NCBI GenBank assembly: GCA_963845425.1
Contig: CAWJSC010000011.1
Coordinates: 1-64,000 of the forward strand
Source of the DNA: DATDAH01 sp963845425
GTDB taxonomy: Bacteria; Actinomycetota; Acidimicrobiia; Acidimicrobiales; DATDAH01
DNA length: 64,000 nucleotides
Direction: 5' to 3'
Position numbers and translations under genes: made by a program. Positions 24,260 through 32,672 of the stretch are shown in pieces (position 1 is the stretch's first letter; every line of letters starts with the position of its first letter). The notes under the pieces were generated by a model. That model had not been told where the DNA came from and ran no database searches. It saw only the letters and a list, made by a program, of their open reading frames with translations.

Positions 24260-26142
24260 CAACCCGTCTTGTCGCGTAGGCGGGGATTGACGATCTCCTC
24301 CAGGGCCTGGCCACAGAGGGTGAAGGCCAGGACCACGGCGACGATCCCCAAGCCGGCGGGCAGGTAGTACCACCACGCCCCCTGGCCGAGAACGGCGCCG
24401 TTGCTGAACGCCTCGTCCAGGGTCCGGCCCCACGAGGAGCGGTCCGGGTCGCCCAGGCCGAGGAAGGCCAGCGTCGTCTCGGTGAGGATCACGATCGGCA
24501 CCGTCAGGGTGGTGTTGGCCAGGATCAGGGGGGCCACGTTGGGCAGGATGTGCTTCGAGGTCAGGTGCCAGTTCCCCGCCCCCAGGGCCCGGGACCGATC
24601 GACGTAGAGCCGCTGCTTCACGCTCAGCACCTGGGAGCGGATGATGCGGGCCGTCGCCGGCCAGGACGTGATGGCTATGACCAGGATGATGTTGCGCACC
24701 GACGGCCCGAGGATCGCCGCCAGCACCACGGCCAGCGGCAGGAACGGGATGACCAGGAACCACTCGGTCAGCCGCATCAGCACCGACTCGACCCGGCCGC
24801 CGACGAACCCGGCCGTGATGCCCACGACCGAGCCGATGAGCATCGTCAACAGGGTGGCCACCAGGCCCACGAACAGGCTGATGCGGGCGCCCCACACGAA
24901 CTGGGCGGCGACGCTGCGGCCGAGGTGGTCGGTGCCGAGCGGGCCGAACTGCGACGGGCGGGCCCAGGCCGGGTTCTGGACCGTGTTGCTGGCCACCAGG
25001 CCGTCGCTGTTCGACAGCAGCGGGGCGGCCAGGGCCATGCTCACGAAGAGCACCAGGATGACCAGGCCGATCATGCCCGGTGTGCTCGAGCGGTACTGCG
25101 CCCACGTACGGCGGAGGGCGCGTCGCCGCCGCAACCAAGCCACCCGACGAGGCGACAGCGGAGCGGTCGTGGTCATGTCTTCCCCCACCCGCGGGTCGAG
25201 GTGGGCGTAGAGGAGGTCCGCGAGGAGGTTGGCGAGGATCACCGCGGCGCTGAAGACCAGGAAGAGGCCCTGCAGCATCGGCAGGTCGGGGGCCCGGATG
25301 GCGTTGGCTGTGGCCAGGCCCAGGCCCGGCCAGGAGTAGATGGACTCGACGGCGATGGCACCGCTCAGCACGAACCCGAAGTTGATGGCGATGAGCGTCA
25401 CCAGGGGCAGCAGGGCGTTGGGCACGGCGTGGCGTCGGCGGACCAGCGAGTCCCGGAGGCCCTTGGCCCGGGCCAGGACGAGGTAGTCCTCCCCCATCGT
25501 CTCCAGCACCGAGGAGCGCATGATGATGGCGTACTCGCCGAGGTAGGCGAGCATGAGCGTCAGGCCCGGGAGGAACATGTGGTGGGCCTGGTCCAGGAAC
25601 GCGGCGACGCCGGTGGCGTCACTGCCCGAGTCGGTCAGGCCGCTGGTCGGGAACAGCGGGATCTTGTCCGCCAGCAGCACCAGGAGGATGAGGCCCAGCC
25701 AGAAGTCCGGCATCGAGTAGAGCAACATCGTGGAGCCGGTGCCCATGTAGTCGGTGGCGCTGCCCCGGCGCCACGCGGCGAAGATGCCGATGATCGTTCC
25801 GACCAGCGCCGAGAACACCGCGGCGGTACCCACCAGGAAGACCGTGGGCCAGATCTTGCCCTTGATCACGTCCCACACCGGCTCGCGGGTCTCGAAGGAG
25901 ATGCCCAGGTTGAGCTGGGCGGTCTCCACCAGGTAGCGCCGGAACTGCTCGGGGATCGGCTGGTCCACCCCGAACTCCTCCGCCAGACGGTCCTGCTGCT
26001 CCTCGGTCAGGTTGCGGCCGCGCACCAGCGTCCCGACCGGGTCGTTCTCCACGACCCGGAAGAGGAAGAAGTTGAAGACGATGACGAAGAGGAGCGTGGC
26101 GAGGGCGCCGAGCACCTTCATGCCCACGAAGCGGAGGGTCAC
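24259..26142 (-). CDS. fused peptide ABC permease (DppB-DppC in one ORF)
   Basis: One 627-residue frame holds two complete permeases. Residues 1-322 are OppB/DppB-like and include the family EAA-type loop near VLARAKGLRD. Residues 323-627 are OppC/DppC-like, with GTDHLGR, its own EAA loop near SRALGAGNW and WGRTLDEA near the C-terminus. No stop codon lies between them. At the junction an ATG (25176) is preceded by GGGGGAAG with ideal spacing, so the second half could also be made alone. Each half has normal length for its family. It sits between the binding protein and the ATPases. The start is GTG with GGGAGG upstream. Confidence 0.9.
   Translation of the reverse strand: MTLRFVGMKVLGALATLLFVIVFNFFLFRVVENDPVGTLVRGRNLTEEQQDRLAEEFGVDQPIPEQFRRYLVETAQLNLGISFETREPVWDVIKGKIWPTVFLVGTAAVFSALVGTIIGIFAAWRRGSATDYMGTGSTMLLYSMPDFWLGLILLVLLADKIPLFPTSGLTDSGSDATGVAAFLDQAHHMFLPGLTLMLAYLGEYAIIMRSSVLETMGEDYLVLARAKGLRDSLVRRRHAVPNALLPLVTLIAINFGFVLSGAIAVESIYSWPGLGLATANAIRAPDLPMLQGLFLVFSAAVILANLLADLLYAHLDPRVGEDMTTTAPLSPRRVAWLRRRRALRRTWAQYRSSTPGMIGLVILVLFVSMALAAPLLSNSDGLVASNTVQNPAWARPSQFGPLGTDHLGRSVAAQFVWGARISLFVGLVATLLTMLIGSVVGITAGFVGGRVESVLMRLTEWFLVIPFLPLAVVLAAILGPSVRNIILVIAITSWPATARIIRSQVLSVKQRLYVDRSRALGAGNWHLTSKHILPNVAPLILANTTLTVPIVILTETTLAFLGLGDPDRSSWGRTLDEAFSNGAVLGQGAWWYYLPAGLGIVAVVLAFTLCGQALEEIVNPRLRDKTG
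25174..25188 (-). promoter_or_regulatory. internal ribosome binding site and ATG at the DppB/DppC junction
   Basis: Inside the fused permease frame, GGGGGAAG precedes an in-frame ATG (25176) by two bases. Translation from it would give a normal DppC-type protein of 305 residues beginning MTTTAPLSPRR. It is either a working internal start or a relic from before the genes fused. Confidence 0.5.
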
Positions 26143-26187
26143 GCCGTCGTTGCCTCCCGTCTCCCTCGCCTGCGCCTGGGTGTCCGA

Positions 26188-28014
26188 CTACTCCCGGTCG
26201 TCCGCCGAGCCGCGGCGGCCCAGGGCGAACGCCCCGCCGCCGATGATCAGCAGCCCGATCACCGCGATGGCCACGAACAGCCCGGTGTTGGAGCTGCTGC
26301 CATCGCCGTCGCCCTCACCGCCGCCGTCCTCGGTGACCGGCACCAGCTGGGCGTAGGTGGGCGAGGTGTTGGAGAACATGACGGGACCGATCTCCGCCGG
26401 CTGACGGACCCAGCCCTCGAAGCGGTCGGTCCGGTAGGCCTGCAGATCGGGGCTGTAGTAGATCACGGCGTAGGCCGCCTCCTCATAGAAGAGGGTGAGC
26501 ATCTCGTGGACGATCTCGACCCGACGCTCCCGGTCCAGCTCCTGGTTCTGCTCCTCGTAGAGGGCGTCGTACTCCTCGCTGCACCAGTTGGCGTCGTTGT
26601 AGTAGTTCAGCGGGTCCTCGGGGTCGGTCGAGACCTGGTCGCAGGTGAAGTACGAGAGCTGCGGGTCCGGGTCGACGAACGGCGTCCAGCCCCAGACGAA
26701 CAGGTCCCACTCACCCCGGCCGATCACCGGGCCGAGCTGGGTGTCGTTGTAGGTCTCGACCTCGGTCTCGATCCCGATCTCCGCCAGCGAACCACTCACC
26801 AGCTCGTAGATGGGCTGGGCCACCTCCGACTCGGTGCGCACGGCCCAGCGGAAGCTCAGCTCGTCGCCCCCACCCGGCATCTCCCGGACGCCGTTGCCGT
26901 CGGTGTCCTCGTAGCCGGCGTCGTCCAGGATCTGGTTGGCCACCTCGAGGTCGAACTCGTAGGGGTCCTCGATCTCCGGGGTCCAGCTCCGGTCCGGCGA
27001 CACCGACATGGCGTCCGCCGGCTCGCCGAGGCCGTTGAGGGCCCGGTCGACGATCGTCTCCTTGTCCACGGCGTGGGCGATGGCCTGGCGGACCGCGACG
27101 TCCTGTAACGCGGGATGGCCGTCACCGATGCCGCCCGCGCCGGCGTTCATGGCCAGCTCGTCGAAGCTGCCCTGCTGGCCCTGCACCACCACGATGTCCT
27201 CGGCCCCGTCGAGGTTGGCCACACTGGCCGACGGGATGTTGTGGGCGGCGTCGATCTCGCCCTGCTCGAGGGCCGTGACCATGGCGTCGGGGTTGGTGAA
27301 GAGTCGGAAGATCACCCGGTCGACCGCGGGCTCGCCCGCCCAGTAGTTGGGATTGGCCTCCATGGTCCAGTCCTGGCCCCGCCGCAGCTCGGTCAACGAG
27401 TACGGCCCGGAGGCCACGCCGTCGGTGGCCTCGTAGGTGCCGAGGTCGTCGGCGGAGATGTCCTCGTAGATGTGCTTCGGGACGATGTACACGTCCATCG
27501 TCGGCAGCTTGGGGTCGGGCACCGAGGTGGTGACCTCGAGCGTGACGTCGTCGATGGCGGTGGCCTCGAGGTTCTGGGTGGTGGCGTAGTGGTTGAACCA
27601 CTCCTCGTCCCGGGACCGGTTGATCGTGTAGGCCACGTCGTCGGCGGTGAGGGGCTCACCGTCGGACCACTCGAGGCCCTCCCGGAGGGTGTAGGTCCAC
27701 GTGAGGCCGTCCTCGGAGCCCTCCCAGGACTCGGCCAGGCCGGGGATGGTCTCGAAGTCGTCGGCCGCCTTGTCGGTCAGGGTGGCGTACTGGAGGTTCC
27801 ACACCTCGTAGGCCGCCACCGTGTAGCCGACGGTGACGTTGGGCGAGTCGATCTCCTGGGTCAGGCCCACGGTGAGGGTCAGCTCCTCGTCGGCGGGAGC
27901 GGTGGTGGTCGTGCCCCCGCCCTCGTCCTGCCCCGAGGCCACGCCGGCACCGAGGGCCAGGAGCCCTGCCACCAACAGCGCGACCGATCCGATGCGTCCC
28001 GATGCTCTCCCCAT
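26188..28014 (-). CDS. peptide ABC transporter substrate-binding protein, C-terminally membrane anchored
   Basis: This is a 608-residue family 5 extracellular binding protein with an N-terminal signal peptide (about residues 1-29). There is no lipobox Cys. Instead a hydrophobic helix and basic tail close the protein (about 572-608: GLFVAIAVIGLLIIGGGAF then GRRG), so it is probably held by a C-terminal anchor. The body has family 5 features such as SWEGSEDGLTWTYTLREGLEWSDG, quoted here as SWEGSEDGLTW at about residue 95. It is the first gene of the transport operon. An inverted repeat touches its start codon, with an AAGG ribosome site in the loop. Confidence 0.9.
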   Translation of the reverse strand: MGRASGRIGSVALLVAGLLALGAGVASGQDEGGGTTTTAPADEELTLTVGLTQEIDSPNVTVGYTVAAYEVWNLQYATLTDKAADDFETIPGLAESWEGSEDGLTWTYTLREGLEWSDGEPLTADDVAYTINRSRDEEWFNHYATTQNLEATAIDDVTLEVTTSVPDPKLPTMDVYIVPKHIYEDISADDLGTYEATDGVASGPYSLTELRRGQDWTMEANPNYWAGEPAVDRVIFRLFTNPDAMVTALEQGEIDAAHNIPSASVANLDGAEDIVVVQGQQGSFDELAMNAGAGGIGDGHPALQDVAVRQAIAHAVDKETIVDRALNGLGEPADAMSVSPDRSWTPEIEDPYEFDLEVANQILDDAGYEDTDGNGVREMPGGGDELSFRWAVRTESEVAQPIYELVSGSLAEIGIETEVETYNDTQLGPVIGRGEWDLFVWGWTPFVDPDPQLSYFTCDQVSTDPEDPLNYYNDANWCSEEYDALYEEQNQELDRERRVEIVHEMLTLFYEEAAYAVIYYSPDLQAYRTDRFEGWVRQPAEIGPVMFSNTSPTYAQLVPVTEDGGGEGDGDGSSSNTGLFVAIAVIGLLIIGGGAFALGRRGSADDRE

Positions 28015-28034
28015 TACTGAACCTTAGGTCAGTA
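28015..28034. promoter_or_regulatory. inverted repeat at the start of the peptide-binding-protein gene
   Basis: TACTGA (28015-28020) and TCAGTA (28029-28034) flank 8 bp and lie immediately before the ATG at 28014. On the transcript the loop contains AAGG, the likely ribosome site. It could be an operator or a small translational hairpin. Confidence 0.35.
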
Positions 28035-28077
28035 CGAGCGGCCGGGTGACCGCGAGGGGCGTGAGGTCACACGGCGT

Positions 28078-29913
28078 TCACATCAGCACCCAGTCGAGGA
28101 AGCGCTCGACGCGCCGGTAGTAGTCGACTTGGGGGCCGAAGCTCAGGAAGCCGTGTCCCTCGCCGGGGTACGTCACGTACTCGAAGGTCTTGTTCAGCCG
28201 CCGCAGCGCCTCCACCAGCTCCTCGGACTGGGCCGGGTGGACCCGCTCGTCGAGCAGGCCGTGGGCTACCAGGATCGGCACCTCGAGTTGGTCGATGCGG
28301 TGGATCGGCGAGCCGTCGAGGTAGGCCTGACGGGCCAGGCTCGGGTGGGGCATCTGGCGCTCCATGTCCTGGACCCCGGACCGGTCCCCCTGGGCCCACG
28401 AGGTCCAGATGTCGCAGTCCCCGTACTTGGTGAGGGCGGCCCGGTAGCGGTGCTCGGGGTCGTCGACGCAGGCGCACAGCGCCATGTACGAGCCGTAGGA
28501 GCCGCCGAAGATGGCGATGCGGTCGCCGTCGACCCAGTCCAGAGAGGACAGGAAGTCGTGGGCGGCCAGGCAGTCCTTGGTGTCGCCGATCCCCCAGTCC
28601 CCGTGGTTGGCGTACTCGTGCTCCCGGCCCCAAGAGGTGCTCCCTCGGAAGTTGGGCAGAAACCAGGCGTAGCCCTTGTCGGCGAAGTACTGGGCCACGC
28701 CGTACCACTCGTCGCCGTCCCGGTCGGTCGGCCCGCCGTGGGGATTGACCACCACGGGTGCCGGCCGGTCCGCGGAGGCACCCGTCGGCCGGTAGAGCCA
28801 ACCGGGGATCTCCCGACCGTCGAAGGAGGTGTAGGACACCGGCTCGGGGGTGAGGTGCGGCGCCGCCGTGACCGCCGCAGGCGTCGGGGCCAGGATCGTC
28901 TCCGGCGGGCCACCCGGCTCCACGACGCGCAGTTGCGGCGCCCGGGTGAAGGACTCGTGGCCGGCCAGGATCCGGCCGTCGGCCAACCACTGCGGCTGGC
29001 CCCAGGAACCGCCCTCGGCGACCACGTCGAGGCCTCCACCTTCGATCTCGACGATGACGAGGTCCGTCACGCCGTGGCGGTCCCGGACGGCCACCAGACG
29101 GTCGCCATCGGGATGCCAGGTCAGGTCCGACCAGTTGTGGCCGCCGTCGGTGACCTGCCGCTCGCGGGCGCCGTCCGCGCTGATCAGGAAGATCTCGTGC
29201 CAGCCGGGCCGCTCCGCGGTGAAGGCCAGCGTGGTGCCGTCGGGCGACCACACCGGGTTGCGGTCGTGGTGCTCGGGCGTGCCGGTCAGGGGCCGGTCCT
29301 CACCCGTGTCGAGGTCCACCACGTGGATGGCGGACCGGTTCCGGTCGGCGTGGGGCGAGAAGACGTACGCCACCCGGGTGCCGTCGGGCGACGGGTCGGG
29401 GGCCCAGCAGTCCCCGTCACCGGAGGCCACCGGCACCGGCCACGGATCGTCGGGATCGACCTGGACCAGGCTCGTGGAGCGATCGCGCTCGACGGTGGCG
29501 AGGAGCAGCCCGTCCGGCGTCCACACCGGGTCACCACCCTCCAGGACCGCCTTCGGCGGGCCACCGTCGAGGGGCACGACCCAGACCTGGCCGTGGTCGC
29601 TGTAGGCGACCCGCGACCCGTCCGGCGACACCGACGGGCGGATGTCCTCCCACCACGCCGCCAACGCCCGTCCGGTGGTCAGGCGGCGGGTGGCGCCGGT
29701 GGCGGTGTCGATGGCCCAGACATCGGAGGTGTCCCGGTCCCAGACGAAGACCGCCGTACGGCGGTCCGGGGCGAGTGCCAGGTCCCGGGGCCGCTCCGTC
29801 GCGGCCACGGCCTCCAGCCGCCAATGGGGCGGGGCGACCACGTCGGCCCGAAGCGGCACGGGCAGCCCGCCCCGCTCCACCGTGCCCACCCAGGGCGGAT
29901 GCGGTTCGGTCAT
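28078..29913 (-). CDS. S9 family peptidase (prolyl oligopeptidase / acylaminoacyl peptidase)
   Basis: This 611-residue protein has an N-terminal WD40-like beta-propeller (about residues 30-370, with repeated motifs such as VWSPDGTTLAF and SPDGSRVAYS). A C-terminal alpha/beta hydrolase domain follows. The triad is visible: Ser in FGGSYGSYM (near residue 472), Asp in GLLDERVHP (near 554) and His in GEGHGF (near 586). There is no signal peptide. It should cleave short peptides in the cytoplasm, which fits its place upstream of the peptide-uptake genes. The ATG overlaps the stop of the deacetylase-family gene as ATGA. Confidence 0.92.
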   Translation of the reverse strand: MTEPHPPWVGTVERGGLPVPLRADVVAPPHWRLEAVAATERPRDLALAPDRRTAVFVWDRDTSDVWAIDTATGATRRLTTGRALAAWWEDIRPSVSPDGSRVAYSDHGQVWVVPLDGGPPKAVLEGGDPVWTPDGLLLATVERDRSTSLVQVDPDDPWPVPVASGDGDCWAPDPSPDGTRVAYVFSPHADRNRSAIHVVDLDTGEDRPLTGTPEHHDRNPVWSPDGTTLAFTAERPGWHEIFLISADGARERQVTDGGHNWSDLTWHPDGDRLVAVRDRHGVTDLVIVEIEGGGLDVVAEGGSWGQPQWLADGRILAGHESFTRAPQLRVVEPGGPPETILAPTPAAVTAAPHLTPEPVSYTSFDGREIPGWLYRPTGASADRPAPVVVNPHGGPTDRDGDEWYGVAQYFADKGYAWFLPNFRGSTSWGREHEYANHGDWGIGDTKDCLAAHDFLSSLDWVDGDRIAIFGGSYGSYMALCACVDDPEHRYRAALTKYGDCDIWTSWAQGDRSGVQDMERQMPHPSLARQAYLDGSPIHRIDQLEVPILVAHGLLDERVHPAQSEELVEALRRLNKTFEYVTYPGEGHGFLSFGPQVDYYRRVERFLDWVLM

Positions 29914-31001
29914 CGCCGGGCCTCCTCGAAGCCGTCGAGCACGGCGAGCACGAGGTCGCCGAGCGTGTTCAGGTCATAGCCGCCCTCCTGCACGAAGACC
30001 GTGGGGAGGCCGGGGGCGGCGAGGCTACGGCCCGCGGCCGCGAAGCCGGAACCGGTGACCTCCAGCGGGCTCTCGGGGTCACCGGCGGCGGCATCCACCC
30101 CCAGGCTCACGACCAGGACCTCCGCCCCGTGGGCGACGGCGTCGGCGACCAGGTCGTCGACGGCCGCGTTCCACGGGCCGTCGCCCGTGCCCGGGGCCAG
30201 CGGCAGGTTGCGGTTGGCGTCGGCACCGTCCCCGGTGCCCGTCTCGTCGGCGAAGCCCGCCGTGTGCGGGAACCATCCTGCGCCGGGGTCCACGTGCACC
30301 GAGCCGAACCAGACGTCGCCCCGCGCCCAGAACACCTCCTGGGTGCCGTTGCCGTGGTGGGCGTCGATGTCGATGACCGCCACCTGGGCCCCGCCCCGGT
30401 CGACCAGGTACTGAGCGGCCGCGGCGGCGTTGTTCAGGTGGCACGACCCGCCGTAGAAGGCCGGGCCGACGTGGTGACCCGGCGGGCGCGCCGCGGCGTA
30501 GGCCGCTCCGGCCCCACCGAGCACGAGGTCAGCCGCGGTCAGGGCGGCGTCCACCGCGGCCCGCGCCGCCTCGTGGGTGCCCGCCCCGATCGGCGTCATG
30601 GTGTCGACCGCGTACTGGCCGACCTCGGCCCGGATCGCCGCCGCCCGCGGCGCCGGACGCCGGGAGGTGGCCTGCGGCAGCGTGAACACGTAAGGCACGA
30701 CATCGGGCTGGCCGGGGTCGACGTCGTGGCCCGCGGCCAGCCAGTCGGCATGGGCCCGCCGGAGGAAGGCCAGGTAGTCCGGCGAGTGCACGGCGAGCAC
30801 CGGGGCGTCGCCATGGTCGGTGGCGGGGTGGATCGCCGCGCCCGCCGCGGCCATCGCATCCCGCAGCGCGTCGCCGCGCGCCGGGGTCTCGTCCGAGGGC
30901 AGTTCGACCCCGAGCCAGATGCCCCCGCCGACGTCATGGCGGCGGTGACGCGGGTCCCACACCACCGGCATCCCCAGCGAGGTGCCACCATCAGGCGTCA
31001 T
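29910..31001 (-). CDS. histone-deacetylase-family amidohydrolase (class II HDAC-like)
   Basis: This 363-residue zinc amidohydrolase has the histone deacetylase signatures RPPGHH, DIDAHHGNGTQEVF (zinc ligands Asp and His), the later Asp in SLGVDAAAGDP and EGGYD with the catalytic Tyr. Bacterial relatives act on acetylpolyamines, acetoin-related compounds or acetyl-lysine. ATG 31001 has GGGGGAGG at good spacing; ATG 30971 is an alternative. Its start codon overlaps the start of the divergent P1 peptidase within CATG. It is cotranscribed with the S9 peptidase. Acetylpolyamine or N-acyl peptide hydrolysis is a reasonable guess only. Confidence 0.88.
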   Translation of the reverse strand: MTPDGGTSLGMPVVWDPRHRRHDVGGGIWLGVELPSDETPARGDALRDAMAAAGAAIHPATDHGDAPVLAVHSPDYLAFLRRAHADWLAAGHDVDPGQPDVVPYVFTLPQATSRRPAPRAAAIRAEVGQYAVDTMTPIGAGTHEAARAAVDAALTAADLVLGGAGAAYAAARPPGHHVGPAFYGGSCHLNNAAAAAQYLVDRGGAQVAVIDIDAHHGNGTQEVFWARGDVWFGSVHVDPGAGWFPHTAGFADETGTGDGADANRNLPLAPGTGDGPWNAAVDDLVADAVAHGAEVLVVSLGVDAAAGDPESPLEVTGSGFAAAGRSLAAPGLPTVFVQEGGYDLNTLGDLVLAVLDGFEEARR

Positions 31002-32049
31002 GAGCGGCCCTCCCCCACCCCGACCCCGGGCCCGCGCCCGGGGCATCGAGATCGGCGTGCGACCCACTGGGCCGACCAACACGATCGTGGACGTGCCCGG
31101 CGTGCGGGTCGGCCACGTCACCCGATGGGAGGGCGAGACCACCCGCACCGGCGTCACCGCGGTCGTCCCCGGCGACCTGGCCGATGTGTGGTGGCGACCG
31201 ATGACCTACGGCACGGCGGTGCTCAACGGCGCCGGCGAGCTGACCGGGTCGTTCAAAGCGGCGGAGTGGGGGCAGCTCGAGACCCCGATCCTGCTCACCA
31301 GCACCGGGGCCGTCGGCCGGGGCTACGACGCCGTGGTCGACGCCCTGTTCGCGGCGGTGCCCGAAGCGGGGGCCGACCACCTCTTGATCCCCACCGTCGG
31401 CGAGTGTGACGACTCCTGGCTCGACGAGGCCCGGCGGCGGGCCGTGACGGTGGCGGACTGCCGGACGGCGATCGACACGGCCACGGCCGACCCGGTCGCG
31501 CAGGGCGTGATCGGCGCGGGCACGGGCATGGTCAGCTTCGGGGTCAAGGGCGGCATCGGCTCGGCCTCCCGGGTCGTCGACGAGTTGGACGCGACCGTCG
31601 GTGTCCTGTTGCTGGCCAACCACGGTGACCTGCCCGAGCTGACCGTCGCCGGCGAGCCCCTCGGGCGGCGGCTGGTGGCCGGTGGCTTCGGCGGCGCCTG
31701 GGCCGAGCCCGAGGGTTCCTGTGTCGTGATGGTGGCCACCGACGCCCCCCTCGACGCCCACGGCTGCGAGCGCCTCGCCCGGCGGGCGGGCCTCGGTCTG
31801 GCCCGGGGCGGCTCGGTCGCCCATCACGGCTCGGGAGAGATCTTCTGTGCGTTCTCGACGTCGGTCCGGGGCGAGCGGCGTCCGGCGGGGCCGACCGCGA
31901 CCGCCACCGTGGTGACCCACCGGGCGATCGACCCGCTGTTCGTGGCCGTGGTGGAAGCGGTCGAGGAGGCGGCCCTGGACGCGTTGTGCGTCGCTGACAC
32001 GGTGACCGGCTTCCGGGGCCACACCGCCGAGGGCCTCCCCCTGGGTTGA
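31000..32049 (+). CDS. P1 family peptidase (DmpA/BapA-like beta-aminopeptidase)
   Basis: This 349-residue N-terminal-nucleophile hydrolase of the DmpA family shows the N-terminal TNTIVDVPGVRVGHVT, the GAGTGMVSFGVKGGIGSAS stretch and VLLLANHGDL. The probable self-cleavage site is before Ser in EGSCVVMVATDAPL (near residue 238), which becomes the nucleophile of the small subunit. It removes N-terminal D- or beta-amino acids, or acts on small amides. It starts at ATG 31000; an in-frame GTG at 30982 is possible. It is divergent from the HDAC/S9/peptide-uptake genes, which suggests a shared peptide-processing role. Confidence 0.9.
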   Translation: MSGPPPPRPRARARGIEIGVRPTGPTNTIVDVPGVRVGHVTRWEGETTRTGVTAVVPGDLADVWWRPMTYGTAVLNGAGELTGSFKAAEWGQLETPILLTSTGAVGRGYDAVVDALFAAVPEAGADHLLIPTVGECDDSWLDEARRRAVTVADCRTAIDTATADPVAQGVIGAGTGMVSFGVKGGIGSASRVVDELDATVGVLLLANHGDLPELTVAGEPLGRRLVAGGFGGAWAEPEGSCVVMVATDAPLDAHGCERLARRAGLGLARGGSVAHHGSGEIFCAFSTSVRGERRPAGPTATATVVTHRAIDPLFVAVVEAVEEAALDALCVADTVTGFRGHTAEGLPLG

Positions 32050-32050
32050 C

Positions 32051-32668
32051 TCAGCCAGGGAACGCACTGCGAGCCAGGCCGACCTCCCGGGCGGCCCCGA
32101 TACGGGCGTGATCCAGCATCCGGCGGCGGCTGAGCGTGCGCCGGGGAAGAACGACCTGGATGGCGAGGCCGTCGAGGAGGGCCGACAAGCGCCAGGCCGA
32201 CCCGTGGGGGTCCTTGCAGTCATAGACCCCGTCCTCCACGCCGGACTCGATCAGCTCCTCGAGGATGGCGACCCAGGCGGTGTCGAACTCCGAGGAGATG
32301 GTGGCCAGTGCCTCGCTGCGCAACGCCTCGTCCCACCAGTCGATCCAGAGCGCCCAGGACTCGTCCCGGCGGGACGTCGGCAGGTACTCCCGCAACACCC
32401 GGTCGAGGCGGTCGACGGGATCGCCGCGGTCGCCGACCGTCTCGCGCAGACGGGCCACATCGGTGGTGGCCATGTGGCGGAGCATCTCGACCAGCAGCTC
32501 GTCCTTGGACGAGAAGTGGTAGTGGACGAGACCGGAGCTGATGCCCAGGTGGGTGGCGACGTCGGCCACCCGCAGGTGGGCCAGCCCCCGCTCGAGGGCG
32601 ACCGCCTGAGTGGCTTCGAGGATCTGGGCCCGCCGCTCGTCGACGTCCTTGCGGGTGCGGGCGGCCAC
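32051..32668 (-). CDS. TetR-family transcriptional regulator
   Basis: This 205-residue repressor has an N-terminal helix-turn-helix (about residues 10-57, including VADVATHLGISSGLVHYHFSS, here quoted as GISSGLVHYHF) and an alpha-helical ligand domain with TetR_C-like sequence. It starts at GTG 32668, five bases after the stop of the Rieske gene, so the two form an operon. The likely operator is the 18-bp dyad at 33851-33868, with a second copy at 39649-39666. It would therefore control its own operon, the PotA-like/aldehyde dehydrogenase genes, the PotBCD-like genes and the PYROXD2/Rieske/aminotransferase set. The ligand is unknown. Confidence 0.9.
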   Translation of the reverse strand: MAARTRKDVDERRAQILEATQAVALERGLAHLRVADVATHLGISSGLVHYHFSSKDELLVEMLRHMATTDVARLRETVGDRGDPVDRLDRVLREYLPTSRRDESWALWIDWWDEALRSEALATISSEFDTAWVAILEELIESGVEDGVYDCKDPHGSAWRLSALLDGLAIQVVLPRRTLSRRRMLDHARIGAAREVGLARSAFPG

Positions 32669-32672
32669 GGGC

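Noticed and set aside
24550..27108. 852-codon plus-strand frame opposite the permease and binding protein genes
   Set aside because: Spans two genes antisense and is low complexity.
28015..28034. Third site for the amine-cluster TetR protein
   Set aside because: Half-sites resemble the operator but the spacer is 8 bp instead of 4, so I list it only as an unrelated dyad.
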